Source of the DNA: Candidatus Aminicenantes bacterium JdFR-78
GTDB taxonomy: Bacteria > Acidobacteriota > Aminicenantia > JdFR-78
DNA: 51,042 bases
Reading direction: 5' to 3'
NCBI GenBank assembly: GCA_002010665.1
Contig: MTON01000025.1
Location: 1 to 51,042, forward strand
The notes beneath the pieces are model-generated. The model was not told where the DNA came from, made no database searches, and was given only the letters and a program-made list of their open reading frames with translations. This document shows positions 17,970 through 25,048 of this stretch, in pieces. Made by a program: the position numbers and the translations under genes. How positions within the stretch are numbered: the first letter of the stretch is position 1; every line of letters begins with the position of its first letter.

Positions 17970-18890
17970 TCACTCTAAATTATTTCTTTTTTTAAAGGCT
18001 TTTAATGTATTTTTTAAAAGCATTGCGACTGTAAGAGGCCCCACACCTCCAGGCACTGGTGTGAGATAAGAGGCTTTATTTATCACCTCTGGATGAACAT
18101 CACCGATTATAATATATCCTTTTTTCTCAAATTGTTCTTCCTTTTCTTTATTATCTCCAAATAATTCTTTTATTTTGTTCCTGTCACTCACTCTATTTAC
18201 GCCCACATCCACTACAACAGCGCCTTCTTTTACAAAATTCGAGGTTACAAATGCAGGTTTACCAATTGCCACAATTAATATATCCGCCTCAGAGGCTACT
18301 TCAGATAAATTCCTGGTTTTAGAATGACATATTGTAACAGTTGCATTCTCATTTGTTAACATTGCAGCCAATGGTTTTCCAACAATAAGACTTCTACCAA
18401 TTACAACTACTCTTGTGCCTTCAAGAGGAATATTATTTGATTTTAAAAGTTCAATTATCCCAAGTGGAGTGCATGCCCTTAATCCTTCTTCATTATGTAA
18501 TATTTTTCCCAAATTATGCGGATGAAATCCGTCAACATCCTTTTCAGGTGAAATCGCACAAATTACTTCAAAGGTGTCTAAATGGGATGGGAGGGGAAGT
18601 TGAACTAAAATTCCATCTACTTCATCATCTTTATTCAATTTATTAATTTTCTTTGCCAGTTCATTGAATGAGGTATTTTCAGGTAAATAAAAAATTTCAG
18701 ATGAAATCCCCAACCTTTCACAATTTTTTGCCTTGGTCGAGAGATAAATTTTAGAAGCAGGGTCATCACCTACAAGAATACCCACCAATTTTGGAACCTT
18801 TTTAATTTTTTCCCGATAATAGGCAACTTCTTTCCCTATTTCTTCTTTAATTTTTTCAGCCAATGTTCTACCTTCTAACCATTCTCCCAT
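17970..18890 (-). CDS. folD: Methylenetetrahydrofolate dehydrogenase/cyclohydrolase
   Basis: A 306-residue bifunctional FolD. It interconverts 5,10-methylene-, methenyl- and 10-formyl-tetrahydrofolate, feeding purine and formyl-Met synthesis or C1 pathways. Visible motifs are YLSTKAKNCERLGI with the catalytic lysine, DGILVQLPLPSHL, PEKDVDGFHPHN, VIGRSLIVGKPLAAML and TPVPGGVGPLTVAML near the C terminus. The start is ATG with GGAGG 6 nt upstream, in a leader of only about 10 nt. It lies between rel and the serine-hydrolase gene, each with its own expression signals. Confidence 0.96.
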   Translation of the reverse strand: MGEWLEGRTLAEKIKEEIGKEVAYYREKIKKVPKLVGILVGDDPASKIYLSTKAKNCERLGISSEIFYLPENTSFNELAKKINKLNKDDEVDGILVQLPLPSHLDTFEVICAISPEKDVDGFHPHNLGKILHNEEGLRACTPLGIIELLKSNNIPLEGTRVVVIGRSLIVGKPLAAMLTNENATVTICHSKTRNLSEVASEADILIVAIGKPAFVTSNFVKEGAVVVDVGVNRVSDRNKIKELFGDNKEKEEQFEKKGYIIIGDVHPEVINKASYLTPVPGGVGPLTVAMLLKNTLKAFKKRNNLE

Positions 18891-18906
18891 TTTTTCCTCC
18901 GCGATT

Positions 18907-18935
18907 ATATTAACCAGCGATTCCTTTTAAGTCAA
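18907..18935 (-). promoter_or_regulatory. folD promoter with ultra-short leader
   Basis: Minus strand TTGACT (18935-18930), 17 bp, TAATAT (18912-18907). The predicted +1 is about 18900, so the leader would be essentially just GGAGGAAAAA before the ATG at 18890. The -35 box abuts the stop codon of the upstream gene. Confidence 0.55.
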
Positions 18936-21029
18936 TTATTTTATCTTTTTTAATTTTTTCCTAGCATTTTCGTTAGTGGGATCCGCTTTTAAAGCTTTTT
19001 CATAAAAGTATCTTGCTTTTTTCAAATAAATTTCTGCAATTCCATAATAAAAACTTGATTCTTTTGGAAAGAATTGGCTTGCAATTTTTAATAGATTCAT
19101 GGCTTCATCAAATTTTTTATACATTATAAAATTATGAGCGTAACGGTTAATGAATCGTGGAGTAACTGCGAATTTGTCTGTTTTTGCACTTAGTGCTTTT
19201 TTATAATATTCTCGTGCTCTCCTTAGGTCTCCAATACATATATATGCATTTCCTAAATAAACTAAAGGAATTGCAGACTCTGGATACAATTCTAATGTAG
19301 ATGATGCAATTAGAATAGCTCTTTTTTCATCACCATTCAAGTATAAATATTCAATTGTAGACCCAAAATCCTGTGCAAGATTTGGATAGATTGTATGGCT
19401 AGAAAAAATTCGCTTTAATTTTTTAATAATACCATCCAGATCACTATATGGAGCAATAAACACAGTTCGCGTATATTGATTACAGGTTTTTTCCCATTCC
19501 TTATGCCAAAGACTTATCTTTTGCTCAGTCGAGTTCTGTAATTTAAACTCTTCGGGAAAGGAGGATTGAGTCTTATAAAGATTAATATAATCATTGAAAA
19601 AGCAAATAGCACCCATTTTATGGTAATAGTTAAGTTTCTTCTCTCCAAAATTTTCAATTAATTTATAAGCAATGAATGAGCCCACCTTTACAAAGGCCTG
19701 GCCTGCAATGGGATGTCTTCCATGCAAAATTTTTTTATAAGTTCTTACATAATCCGAATGAATTGATTCAGGATTTACATATTTATTGAAGTAAAGAAAA
19801 GCTTCTTTAAGAGAATTTTTATCTAAACTCAGTGGTTTTTTATTTCTATCATAATAGCTGAGTCCATAATTAAAGGTATCCCAGATTGCTCTGTATAGAG
19901 CGTCATCTTCTTTATTTCCGGTATAAACTCTCATATTCCACGCTTCATCAAAGAGAATCTGGAACAGGCGGTGAGAATAAATATGAAGATTTCCTCCCTC
20001 AAGGTTATATGCCAATGCAATAGCAAAATTCATAGTTGGAAATCTTGCTAAAAGGGTTCTCGTCTCAGGCTGGCCGCCAGTATGATAAGCTTGGAATCGT
20101 CCATTAACTGGAATAATTCTCCATCCCATACCATAATCTGTGAATTTCCCATCTCTTGTAGCCATTGATGTTTCCATTAAATCAATGCTCTTTTTTGAAA
20201 GTATCTTACCTGAATGAAGTCCTTTTGCATATTTCAATAAGTCAACAACTGTGGAGCGAGTTCCTCCTGCAGCGAATCTACTGCTTATATCCACATATTC
20301 TGAATTTTTAAGCTCACCGTCAATTATTCTATAACCCTTTGCCCTATTCGGAATAATCTCATCTGGGTTGTCCATATATGTATTAGTCATGCCAAGAGGT
20401 CCCCATATGTGCTCTTTCATGTAATCGCCATATGGCTGTTTAGATGCACTTTCAATTACTGCGCCAAGAAGATTGTATCCATAACTTGAATAATTGTATT
20501 TTGTTCCTGGTTCTGCAACTAAATCAAAATTGGCAAAGATTTCAATTGCCTCTCGCGTATCTTTATGAACCTTGATATGTCCTTCCTTATCGTAATCCCT
20601 ATAATGACTTATTCCTCCAAGATGTCCAAGAAGTTGTCTTATTGTTATGGGCCATCTTTTCCACGGAAAATAGGGGACATATGTCTGAACCTCAGCATCT
20701 AGATCAATTTTTCCCTTTTCGGCAAGTTGAAGAATCGCAACTGCTGTCATTGATTTTGTATTGGATGCAAGGCGATAGGCTGTTTTTTCTGTAGCAGGAA
20801 CTCTATTCTCAAGGTCAGCATATCCAAAACCCTTTGCCCACATAAAATTATCTTTAATAAATCCAATTGATAATCCTGGAATTCTGTCAACTTTCATTTG
20901 TTTTTTAACAAAGTCTTCTATGGATTTAATCTTTTCAGCATATTTAGAATCCCGAGCAGACAAATATGGAGAGGATAGAATCAGGATAAATAACAAACCA
21001 AAACAAAATTTTTTAAAATAATTTTTCAT
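18936..21029 (-). CDS. Secreted serine hydrolase (beta-lactamase/LACTB-like) with TPR tail
   Basis: A 697-residue protein. A signal peptide is evident (lysine-rich start, hydrophobic FCFGLLFILILSS, about residues 8-24). Residues about 30-370 form a class C beta-lactamase/PBP4*-like domain: SxxK at S89-N-T-K92, YSS at 180-182 in place of YxN, and an HTGG motif (YHTGGQPETR). The fold is shared by D-aminopeptidases, esterases and LACTB, so a beta-lactam substrate is not implied. The C-terminal part has tetratricopeptide-like repeats (VYLGNAYICIGDLRRAREYY, ARYFYEKALKADPTNENARK). Start ATG 21029 is preferred over TTG 21041 because GGAGGT lies between them. Confidence 0.8.
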   Translation of the reverse strand: MKNYFKKFCFGLLFILILSSPYLSARDSKYAEKIKSIEDFVKKQMKVDRIPGLSIGFIKDNFMWAKGFGYADLENRVPATEKTAYRLASNTKSMTAVAILQLAEKGKIDLDAEVQTYVPYFPWKRWPITIRQLLGHLGGISHYRDYDKEGHIKVHKDTREAIEIFANFDLVAEPGTKYNYSSYGYNLLGAVIESASKQPYGDYMKEHIWGPLGMTNTYMDNPDEIIPNRAKGYRIIDGELKNSEYVDISSRFAAGGTRSTVVDLLKYAKGLHSGKILSKKSIDLMETSMATRDGKFTDYGMGWRIIPVNGRFQAYHTGGQPETRTLLARFPTMNFAIALAYNLEGGNLHIYSHRLFQILFDEAWNMRVYTGNKEDDALYRAIWDTFNYGLSYYDRNKKPLSLDKNSLKEAFLYFNKYVNPESIHSDYVRTYKKILHGRHPIAGQAFVKVGSFIAYKLIENFGEKKLNYYHKMGAICFFNDYINLYKTQSSFPEEFKLQNSTEQKISLWHKEWEKTCNQYTRTVFIAPYSDLDGIIKKLKRIFSSHTIYPNLAQDFGSTIEYLYLNGDEKRAILIASSTLELYPESAIPLVYLGNAYICIGDLRRAREYYKKALSAKTDKFAVTPRFINRYAHNFIMYKKFDEAMNLLKIASQFFPKESSFYYGIAEIYLKKARYFYEKALKADPTNENARKKLKKIK

Positions 21030-21292
21030 TTTTACCTCCAAACTTTATTTTGAAAAATTACTAAAAAAAATAATTTCGAAATCCGAAAAATAACTGAATG
21101 TTTACTTTTGAGTTTATGGTCCATCTCTCACTTGTTTTCATTCTATTATAAACACTTTTATATTCTATTTCCCTTGTGTATTATTTGTAAAGTCTTAGTA
21201 GCTTAGTATTGTTGAGGTCTTTTTAACCAATTTAAATAAAAGGAGAATTCTGCTATAATTAGGTTTCATCAATTATATTAAAGGAGTAAAAA
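21030..21292. other. Divergent intergenic region, 263 bp
   Basis: Very A+T-rich spacer between the serine hydrolase and an orphan gene. On the plus strand, TTTAAA (21231-21236), 17 bp, TATAAT (21254-21259) is a reasonable promoter, with a leader of about 27 nt containing AAAGGAG before the ATG at 21293. For the minus-strand gene I find only a GGAGGT ribosome site and no convincing -35/-10 pair. No RNA gene or repeat is evident. Confidence 0.5.
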
Positions 21293-21745
21293 ATGATTGA
21301 AATTAAATTAACGGATGAGCAATATGAAAACCTTATTAAACTCATATACTTAGGCACCTGGATGATTGGTGGCATTAGAGCCCGAGATAATCTTATAGAA
21401 AAATATGAGGATTTAGCCCAATGTATATATTCAAATGCCAAAGAGGATATTCGAGAGAAATATTTTGAATTTGATGAAGAAACAAAAAGATATATACCCA
21501 AAAAAGAGTTTGAAGAAGATCCCGAATTAGATGAGATTATAGATGATTATAATGAAGAAGTTTTCTGGAATGAGTTGATATTTCGGCTAGCTGGGCGAGA
21601 TCTATTAAGAATATATGGAGAAGACGCAATAAGGAACATGAGTATAGAGGAAAGAGCAGAAAAGGAATATCCTTTATTACAGATGTATGAAGAAGAGTTT
21701 ATAAAAAATGGAATAAAGAATTTAGAAATTAGAAGGACTAATTAA
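21293..21745 (+). CDS. Uncharacterised acidic protein
   Basis: A 150-residue, strongly acidic and helical cytoplasmic protein (runs such as DEIIDDYNEEVFWNEL and EERAEKEYPLLQMYEEE). It has no signal peptide or membrane segment. I do not recognise a functional family; similar small acidic proteins annotated only as hypothetical seem to recur in anaerobic bacteria. FWNELIFRLAGRDLLRIYGEDA looks like a conserved core. The start ATG has AAAGGAG 6 nt upstream and a TATAAT promoter. It ends one base from the convergent receiver gene. No function is proposed. Confidence 0.75.
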   Translation: MIEIKLTDEQYENLIKLIYLGTWMIGGIRARDNLIEKYEDLAQCIYSNAKEDIREKYFEFDEETKRYIPKKEFEEDPELDEIIDDYNEEVFWNELIFRLAGRDLLRIYGEDAIRNMSIEERAEKEYPLLQMYEEEFIKNGIKNLEIRRTN

Positions 21746-21746
21746 G

Positions 21747-22100
21747 TTATTCGCTTTGAGCTAATCTTTCTAAACTTTTTAATAAATATTTATATTTTAA
21801 AGGTTTTCTAAAAAATTCTAATATTCCAAGTTCAGTAAAACTTTTTTCAATCTCTTCTCCCGACACTACAATGATTTTTATATCTATATTCTTTTTTTTA
21901 ATATTTTTAATTAGTTCTAACCCATCCATTTTTGGCATTTTGTTGTCTGTTATGAGTAAATCAAATTTTTTACATTGCAGAAGTTTAAAGGCTTCTTCTC
22001 CATCGCTTGCACATTCCACTTCATAACCACTTATTTTTAAAATATCATTAAGAAAATTTCTTATTTGTTTGTCATCATCTACTATTAGTACCTTTTTCAT
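21747..22100 (-). CDS. Stand-alone response-regulator receiver protein
   Basis: A 117-residue CheY-like receiver domain with no output domain. The acidic pocket is in VLIVDDDKQ (D8-D10), the phospho-acceptor is D52 in ITDNKMPKMDG, the switch Ser is S80 in IVVSGEE and the conserved Lys is K99 in FFRKPLK. No histidine kinase is adjacent, so it is an orphan; the nearest GHKL ATPases are in the hydrogenase operon, 14-17 kb away. The start ATG has AGGAGGGC upstream. Its promoter overlaps a palindrome next to a divergent XRE regulator gene, which may control it. Confidence 0.88.
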   Translation of the reverse strand: MKKVLIVDDDKQIRNFLNDILKISGYEVECASDGEEAFKLLQCKKFDLLITDNKMPKMDGLELIKNIKKKNIDIKIIVVSGEEIEKSFTELGILEFFRKPLKYKYLLKSLERLAQSE

Positions 22101-22128
22101 CTAAGCCCTCCTGTTCTTATTATTTTAT

Positions 22129-22157
22129 AAATTACAACTATAAGTTGTGTTTGTCAA
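22129..22157 (-). promoter_or_regulatory. Promoter of the receiver gene overlapping the palindrome
   Basis: Minus strand TTGACA (22157-22152), 17 bp, TAATTT (22134-22129). The 15-bp palindrome at 22134-22148 lies in the spacer, so a protein bound there would block RNA polymerase. Confidence 0.45.
22134..22148. promoter_or_regulatory. Palindromic operator candidate ACAACT-ATA-AGTTGT
   Basis: Perfect inverted repeat with 6-bp arms and a 3-bp centre. A further half-site TTACAACT occurs at 22165-22172, 33 bp (three helical turns) from the first TTACAACT at 22132-22139. It lies between the receiver gene and the XRE regulator, typical of an autoregulatory operator. The assignment to the XRE protein is inferred from position. 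Confidence 0.5.
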
Positions 22158-22227
22158 GATGTTTTTACAACTTTTAATTTATAGATTAAATGCAAAATAA
22201 ATAGTAGTATAAAAAGTTAAATTTAAT

Positions 22228-22611
22228 ATGAAAAAATCATGGAATAAAAAACTCGGTGAAAAAATAAAAGAATTAAGAAAATCTCGTGGAATTTCCCAGA
22301 TGGAATTAGCAGAAAATTTAGGAATTTCTTATCAACAGATCCAGAAGTATGAAAAAGGTAAAAGTTCTCTTTCAGCTTATAGACTTTACCAGATAGCTTC
22401 TTTTTTAAATATTCCTATTTCCTTTTTTTTCGAGGAAGAAAAAGATTTAATTTCAGAAAATAAAGAAAAATATGAAATATTGCCTTCACTAAATAAGGAG
22501 GAAAAAAATTTGCTAAAAAAGTTTAGGAAAATAAAGAACAGAAAAATACATCAAATAATTATAAAATTGTTAGAGGCTATAGTAGAGGTAGAGGAGAAAA
22601 AAACCTTTTAA
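22228..22611 (+). CDS. XRE-family transcriptional regulator
   Basis: A 127-residue DNA-binding protein. Residues about 5-65 are a Cro/C1-type helix-turn-helix: GEKIKELRKSRGISQMELAE, NLGISYQQIQKYEKGKSSLS, and a third block ending FLNIPISFFFE. The lysine-rich C-terminal 60 residues (FRKIKNRKIHQIIIKLLEAI) are helical and may dimerise. There is no sensory or protease domain. The start ATG has no Shine-Dalgarno; a TATAAA at 22208-22213 would give a leader of about 8 nt. It is divergent from the receiver gene across a palindromic site, so autoregulation and control of the neighbour are likely. Confidence 0.85.
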   Translation: MKKSWNKKLGEKIKELRKSRGISQMELAENLGISYQQIQKYEKGKSSLSAYRLYQIASFLNIPISFFFEEEKDLISENKEKYEILPSLNKEEKNLLKKFRKIKNRKIHQIIIKLLEAIVEVEEKKTF

Positions 22612-22635
22612 TTCTCCCAGAGTATTTTAAATAAA

Positions 22636-23748
22636 TTATACAGGTTGTTTAATATTCTTAAAGACTGCAACGCTCAATGCACCAAGGCCTATAATAATTG
22701 TGATTAATTTGATTATCCATCCAATATAAGGAATATTGTATAGAACCGTAAAAATACCTATTCCAAGGATTAAAGCCCATATTGAAAATTCAGCTTTTTT
22801 TCTTAATATTTCTTCTCCAATTACCAGACTTACCAAAATTTTCCCTATATAGAGAAATAAAAAATAAAATAAAAGGAGAATGAGCGATAATGGAATTCCA
22901 ATTACTGTTATTGCAATTAGAACTGATGCAATTGGTAGGCAAATTAAAATCACAAAACCTATGCCAAGGCTTTTCCAGTAGTGTCTTATTTGTTCAACCG
23001 TAATCTTTGAGAATCCAGGAAATAATTTAATTAATAAAATTCCAACTATTATGGCTCCAATCATGAACAGAAGTTTAAAAGTATAAAATTTCCAGCTTAG
23101 CCATTTACTTCTTTTTTTCTTGTAAGGGAGTTTTTCTATTTTGCCTTCTATAATTACTCCTTCTTTTTTTTCAAATTTTCTTGCTCTATATTTTAAATTT
23201 CCATGAATTAGAGAGGAAGAATGCAAAGTTATTTCCTTTGCCTTTAGAATAGCACTGTTAATTTCTCCAGAGATTTCGATAGCTTCAGCTCCTATTTTAG
23301 CTTCACCAAAAATTTTTCCATTTATAGTAATTGTTCCTCCACCAATTAGAGCATCTCTTCCAATAATGGCATTGCCCGTTAAAGCAATATTATTTCCCAT
23401 AGCAGTAAGACTTTTATTAATTTTTCCATTAATGGTAACCGACGCACACCAAACCCGGACATCATCACCTGCTATTCCATTTAATATAAAAGAATTTCCT
23501 CCTCCAATAATATCACCTTTTACTTCTCCATTAATTATTATTGTGTTTCCTCCAAACAGTAAATCTCCTGTTACAATTCCATCAACTATTATACTGCCTG
23601 CTCCTATAAATAAATCACCTTCTATAATTTCATCCTTCGAAATATTGACAGAATTTCCACTTTTAGTTGTAATTGCAAGGCAATCTGCGGTCAATAAGAG
23701 AATTAAAATCAAAATCGAGACAACCAAAATAATAATTTTTTTAATCAT
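22636..23748 (-). CDS. Bactofilin-like polymer-forming domain membrane protein
   Basis: A 370-residue protein. There is an N-terminal signal peptide or anchor (IILVVSILILILLLTADCLA), then about residues 30-195 of short repeating beta-helix strands (GDLFIGAGSIIVDGIVTGDL, INGEVKGDIIGGGNSFILNG and similar) as in bactofilin/polymer-forming cytoskeletal domains. About four transmembrane helices follow (residues 225-365). The beta-helix would be extracytoplasmic. Such proteins often sit in ECF sigma/anti-sigma loci and may sense or reinforce the envelope. Its ATG overlaps the stop of the anti-sigma gene, so the two are coupled. Confidence 0.75.
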   Translation of the reverse strand: MIKKIIILVVSILILILLLTADCLAITTKSGNSVNISKDEIIEGDLFIGAGSIIVDGIVTGDLLFGGNTIIINGEVKGDIIGGGNSFILNGIAGDDVRVWCASVTINGKINKSLTAMGNNIALTGNAIIGRDALIGGGTITINGKIFGEAKIGAEAIEISGEINSAILKAKEITLHSSSLIHGNLKYRARKFEKKEGVIIEGKIEKLPYKKKRSKWLSWKFYTFKLLFMIGAIIVGILLIKLFPGFSKITVEQIRHYWKSLGIGFVILICLPIASVLIAITVIGIPLSLILLLFYFLFLYIGKILVSLVIGEEILRKKAEFSIWALILGIGIFTVLYNIPYIGWIIKLITIIIGLGALSVAVFKNIKQPV

Positions 23749-24281
23749 TTTATTTCCTCCTTCATTTTAAATTTCTCGACTAAATAAATAATTAGGTTTA
23801 TAAGGAGAAATGTGATTAAGAAAATCTGCCCGATAATCACTTTATTTAAATCATATCCTGAGAGAAGAATTTTCCTTATAAGAAATGAGATCGATGAAAA
23901 GAAAAAGAAGATCGGAGTAAAAATATAGGATAGAATACTATAGAAAACAAAGGTAGATTTTATATAATTAACCGTAAAATAAGGAGCTAATATCCCAGCA
24001 ATTATAAAAAATCCATAAATAAAATAAGACCATAAAGTTTTCTTCCATAAGGGAGAAAATTTTTTTGATACTATTTTCTCCATTATGATTCCTGTTAAAT
24101 CAGGTGCATTGTAATCGATTTTGAAAGATTTCTTTATTTTTAGATTCTCCAATCTTAAGATTTCAACCGTTATTCTACACTTTTCACATTTTTTAAGATG
24201 GAAAATGACCTCTTTTTTCTCTTCTGAATTTAATTCATTATCCAGAAATAAAGAATATATTTTTTCACTAAAACATTTCAT
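23745..24281 (-). CDS. Zinc-finger anti-sigma factor, membrane-bound
   Basis: A 178-residue protein. The N terminus has the ZAS zinc motif: C3, then H28-x3-C32-x2-C35 (FHLKKCEKCR), followed by a helical linker and about three transmembrane segments (residues 85-170). It is expected to hold the ECF sigma factor encoded 11 bp upstream at the membrane and release it on an envelope signal. The start ATG follows GGAGG. The downstream bactofilin-like protein is translationally coupled and is the best candidate signal partner. Confidence 0.85.
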   Translation of the reverse strand: MKCFSEKIYSLFLDNELNSEEKKEVIFHLKKCEKCRITVEILRLENLKIKKSFKIDYNAPDLTGIIMEKIVSKKFSPLWKKTLWSYFIYGFFIIAGILAPYFTVNYIKSTFVFYSILSYIFTPIFFFFSSISFLIRKILLSGYDLNKVIIGQIFLITFLLINLIIYLVEKFKMKEEIK

Positions 24282-24292
24282 TGTTTCCTCCT

Positions 24293-24835
24293 TTATTTTT
24301 TGATTCTTTTTCTTAATTCTTGTTTACCTCTAAAAATTAAACTGGCAACAGTATTTCTTGGTATATTCAGAATTTCAGCAATCTGCTCGTAAGAAAAATC
24401 ATGGTAATATTTGAGCATTAAAACAATTTTATATTTTAAGGGTATTTGCTTCATAGCATTTCTTATTCTATTTATTTCAAGTTTCTTAAAGAAAATAAAT
24501 TCAGGGGTTACAAGTTCATTATGCTTCATTTTTTCGAGAAATTCTGAAAAAAATATTTTTTCTCTCTTCCTTTTTCTCAGAATATCTATTAAGTGATTGA
24601 TTGCGATTTTGAATACCCAATTTGTAAATTTATAGTCTGGATTATAAGAATTTAGAGAGCTATAAATTTTTAAAAAAATATCCATGGTTGCATCCTCTGC
24701 ATCTTGAGGTGAATTAAGAAATTGTAAACAGAGGATGAAAACTTGTTTTTGAAAATGACGGACAATTTTAGTAAAAGCTTCTTTATTTCCATTTAAACAT
24801 TCCCTTATCATGGGAATTAATTCATCCTCTTTCAT
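24293..24835 (-). CDS. ECF-type RNA polymerase sigma factor
   Basis: A 180-residue sigma-70 family protein of ECF size. Region 2 covers NGNKEAFTKIVRHFQKQVF, SPQDAEDATMDIFLKIYSSL and TNWVFKIAINHLIDILRKRK. Region 4 is MKQIPLKYKIVLMLKYYHDF, SYEQIAEILNIPRNTVASLI and FRGKQELRKRI. It heads the sigma/anti-sigma/bactofilin operon and is divergent from the giant secreted protein, a likely regulon member. The start ATG lies 8 bp downstream of a TATAAT (24849-24844) with no ribosome site. Confidence 0.93.
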   Translation of the reverse strand: MKEDELIPMIRECLNGNKEAFTKIVRHFQKQVFILCLQFLNSPQDAEDATMDIFLKIYSSLNSYNPDYKFTNWVFKIAINHLIDILRKRKREKIFFSEFLEKMKHNELVTPEFIFFKKLEINRIRNAMKQIPLKYKIVLMLKYYHDFSYEQIAEILNIPRNTVASLIFRGKQELRKRIKK

Positions 24836-24843
24836 TTGCCACT

Positions 24844-24849
24844 ATTATA
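24844..24849 (-). promoter_or_regulatory. -10 element of the sigma-factor operon (near-leaderless)
   Basis: Perfect TATAAT on the minus strand, 8 bp before the ATG at 24835, so +1 would be about 24837. No matching TTGACA is found at 16-18 bp (ATTTTT at 17), so another -35-type element or an activator may be used. Confidence 0.45.
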
Positions 24850-24894
24850 ATACGCTTAAAAATAAAAAAAATTGCAAAAATTATTACTTAAAAT

Positions 24895-24973
24895 TTGACA
24901 ATCATTTAAAATTATGGTTTATTTAAAAAGAGGAAAAATTCCTCGTAAGAAAATTATGAGGTAATAAAATTAC
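24895..24973 (+). promoter_or_regulatory. Promoter and 5' leader with two small hairpins, giant secreted protein
   Basis: TTGACA (24895-24900), 17 bp, TTTATT (24918-24923) predicts +1 near 24930. That is the first base of a perfect stem GAGGAA-AAA-TTCCTC (24930-24944), followed by GTAAT-AAA-ATTAC (24961-24973). The leader runs about 119 nt to the ATG at 25049, which has AAAAGGGG upstream. The 5'-terminal stem may protect the mRNA or be an operator. Confidence 0.45.
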
Positions 24974-25048
24974 TACCCGCCCTACAAATCATATTCCTTC
25001 TGCAATTAAAATAAAGAAATTGAAAAATTCAACTTAAAAGGGGTTTCT

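Noticed and set aside
18936-21029. Antibiotic-resistance beta-lactamase
   Set aside because: The fold is shared with many esterases and peptidases, the motif pattern is LACTB-like, and the TPR tail is not seen in resistance enzymes.
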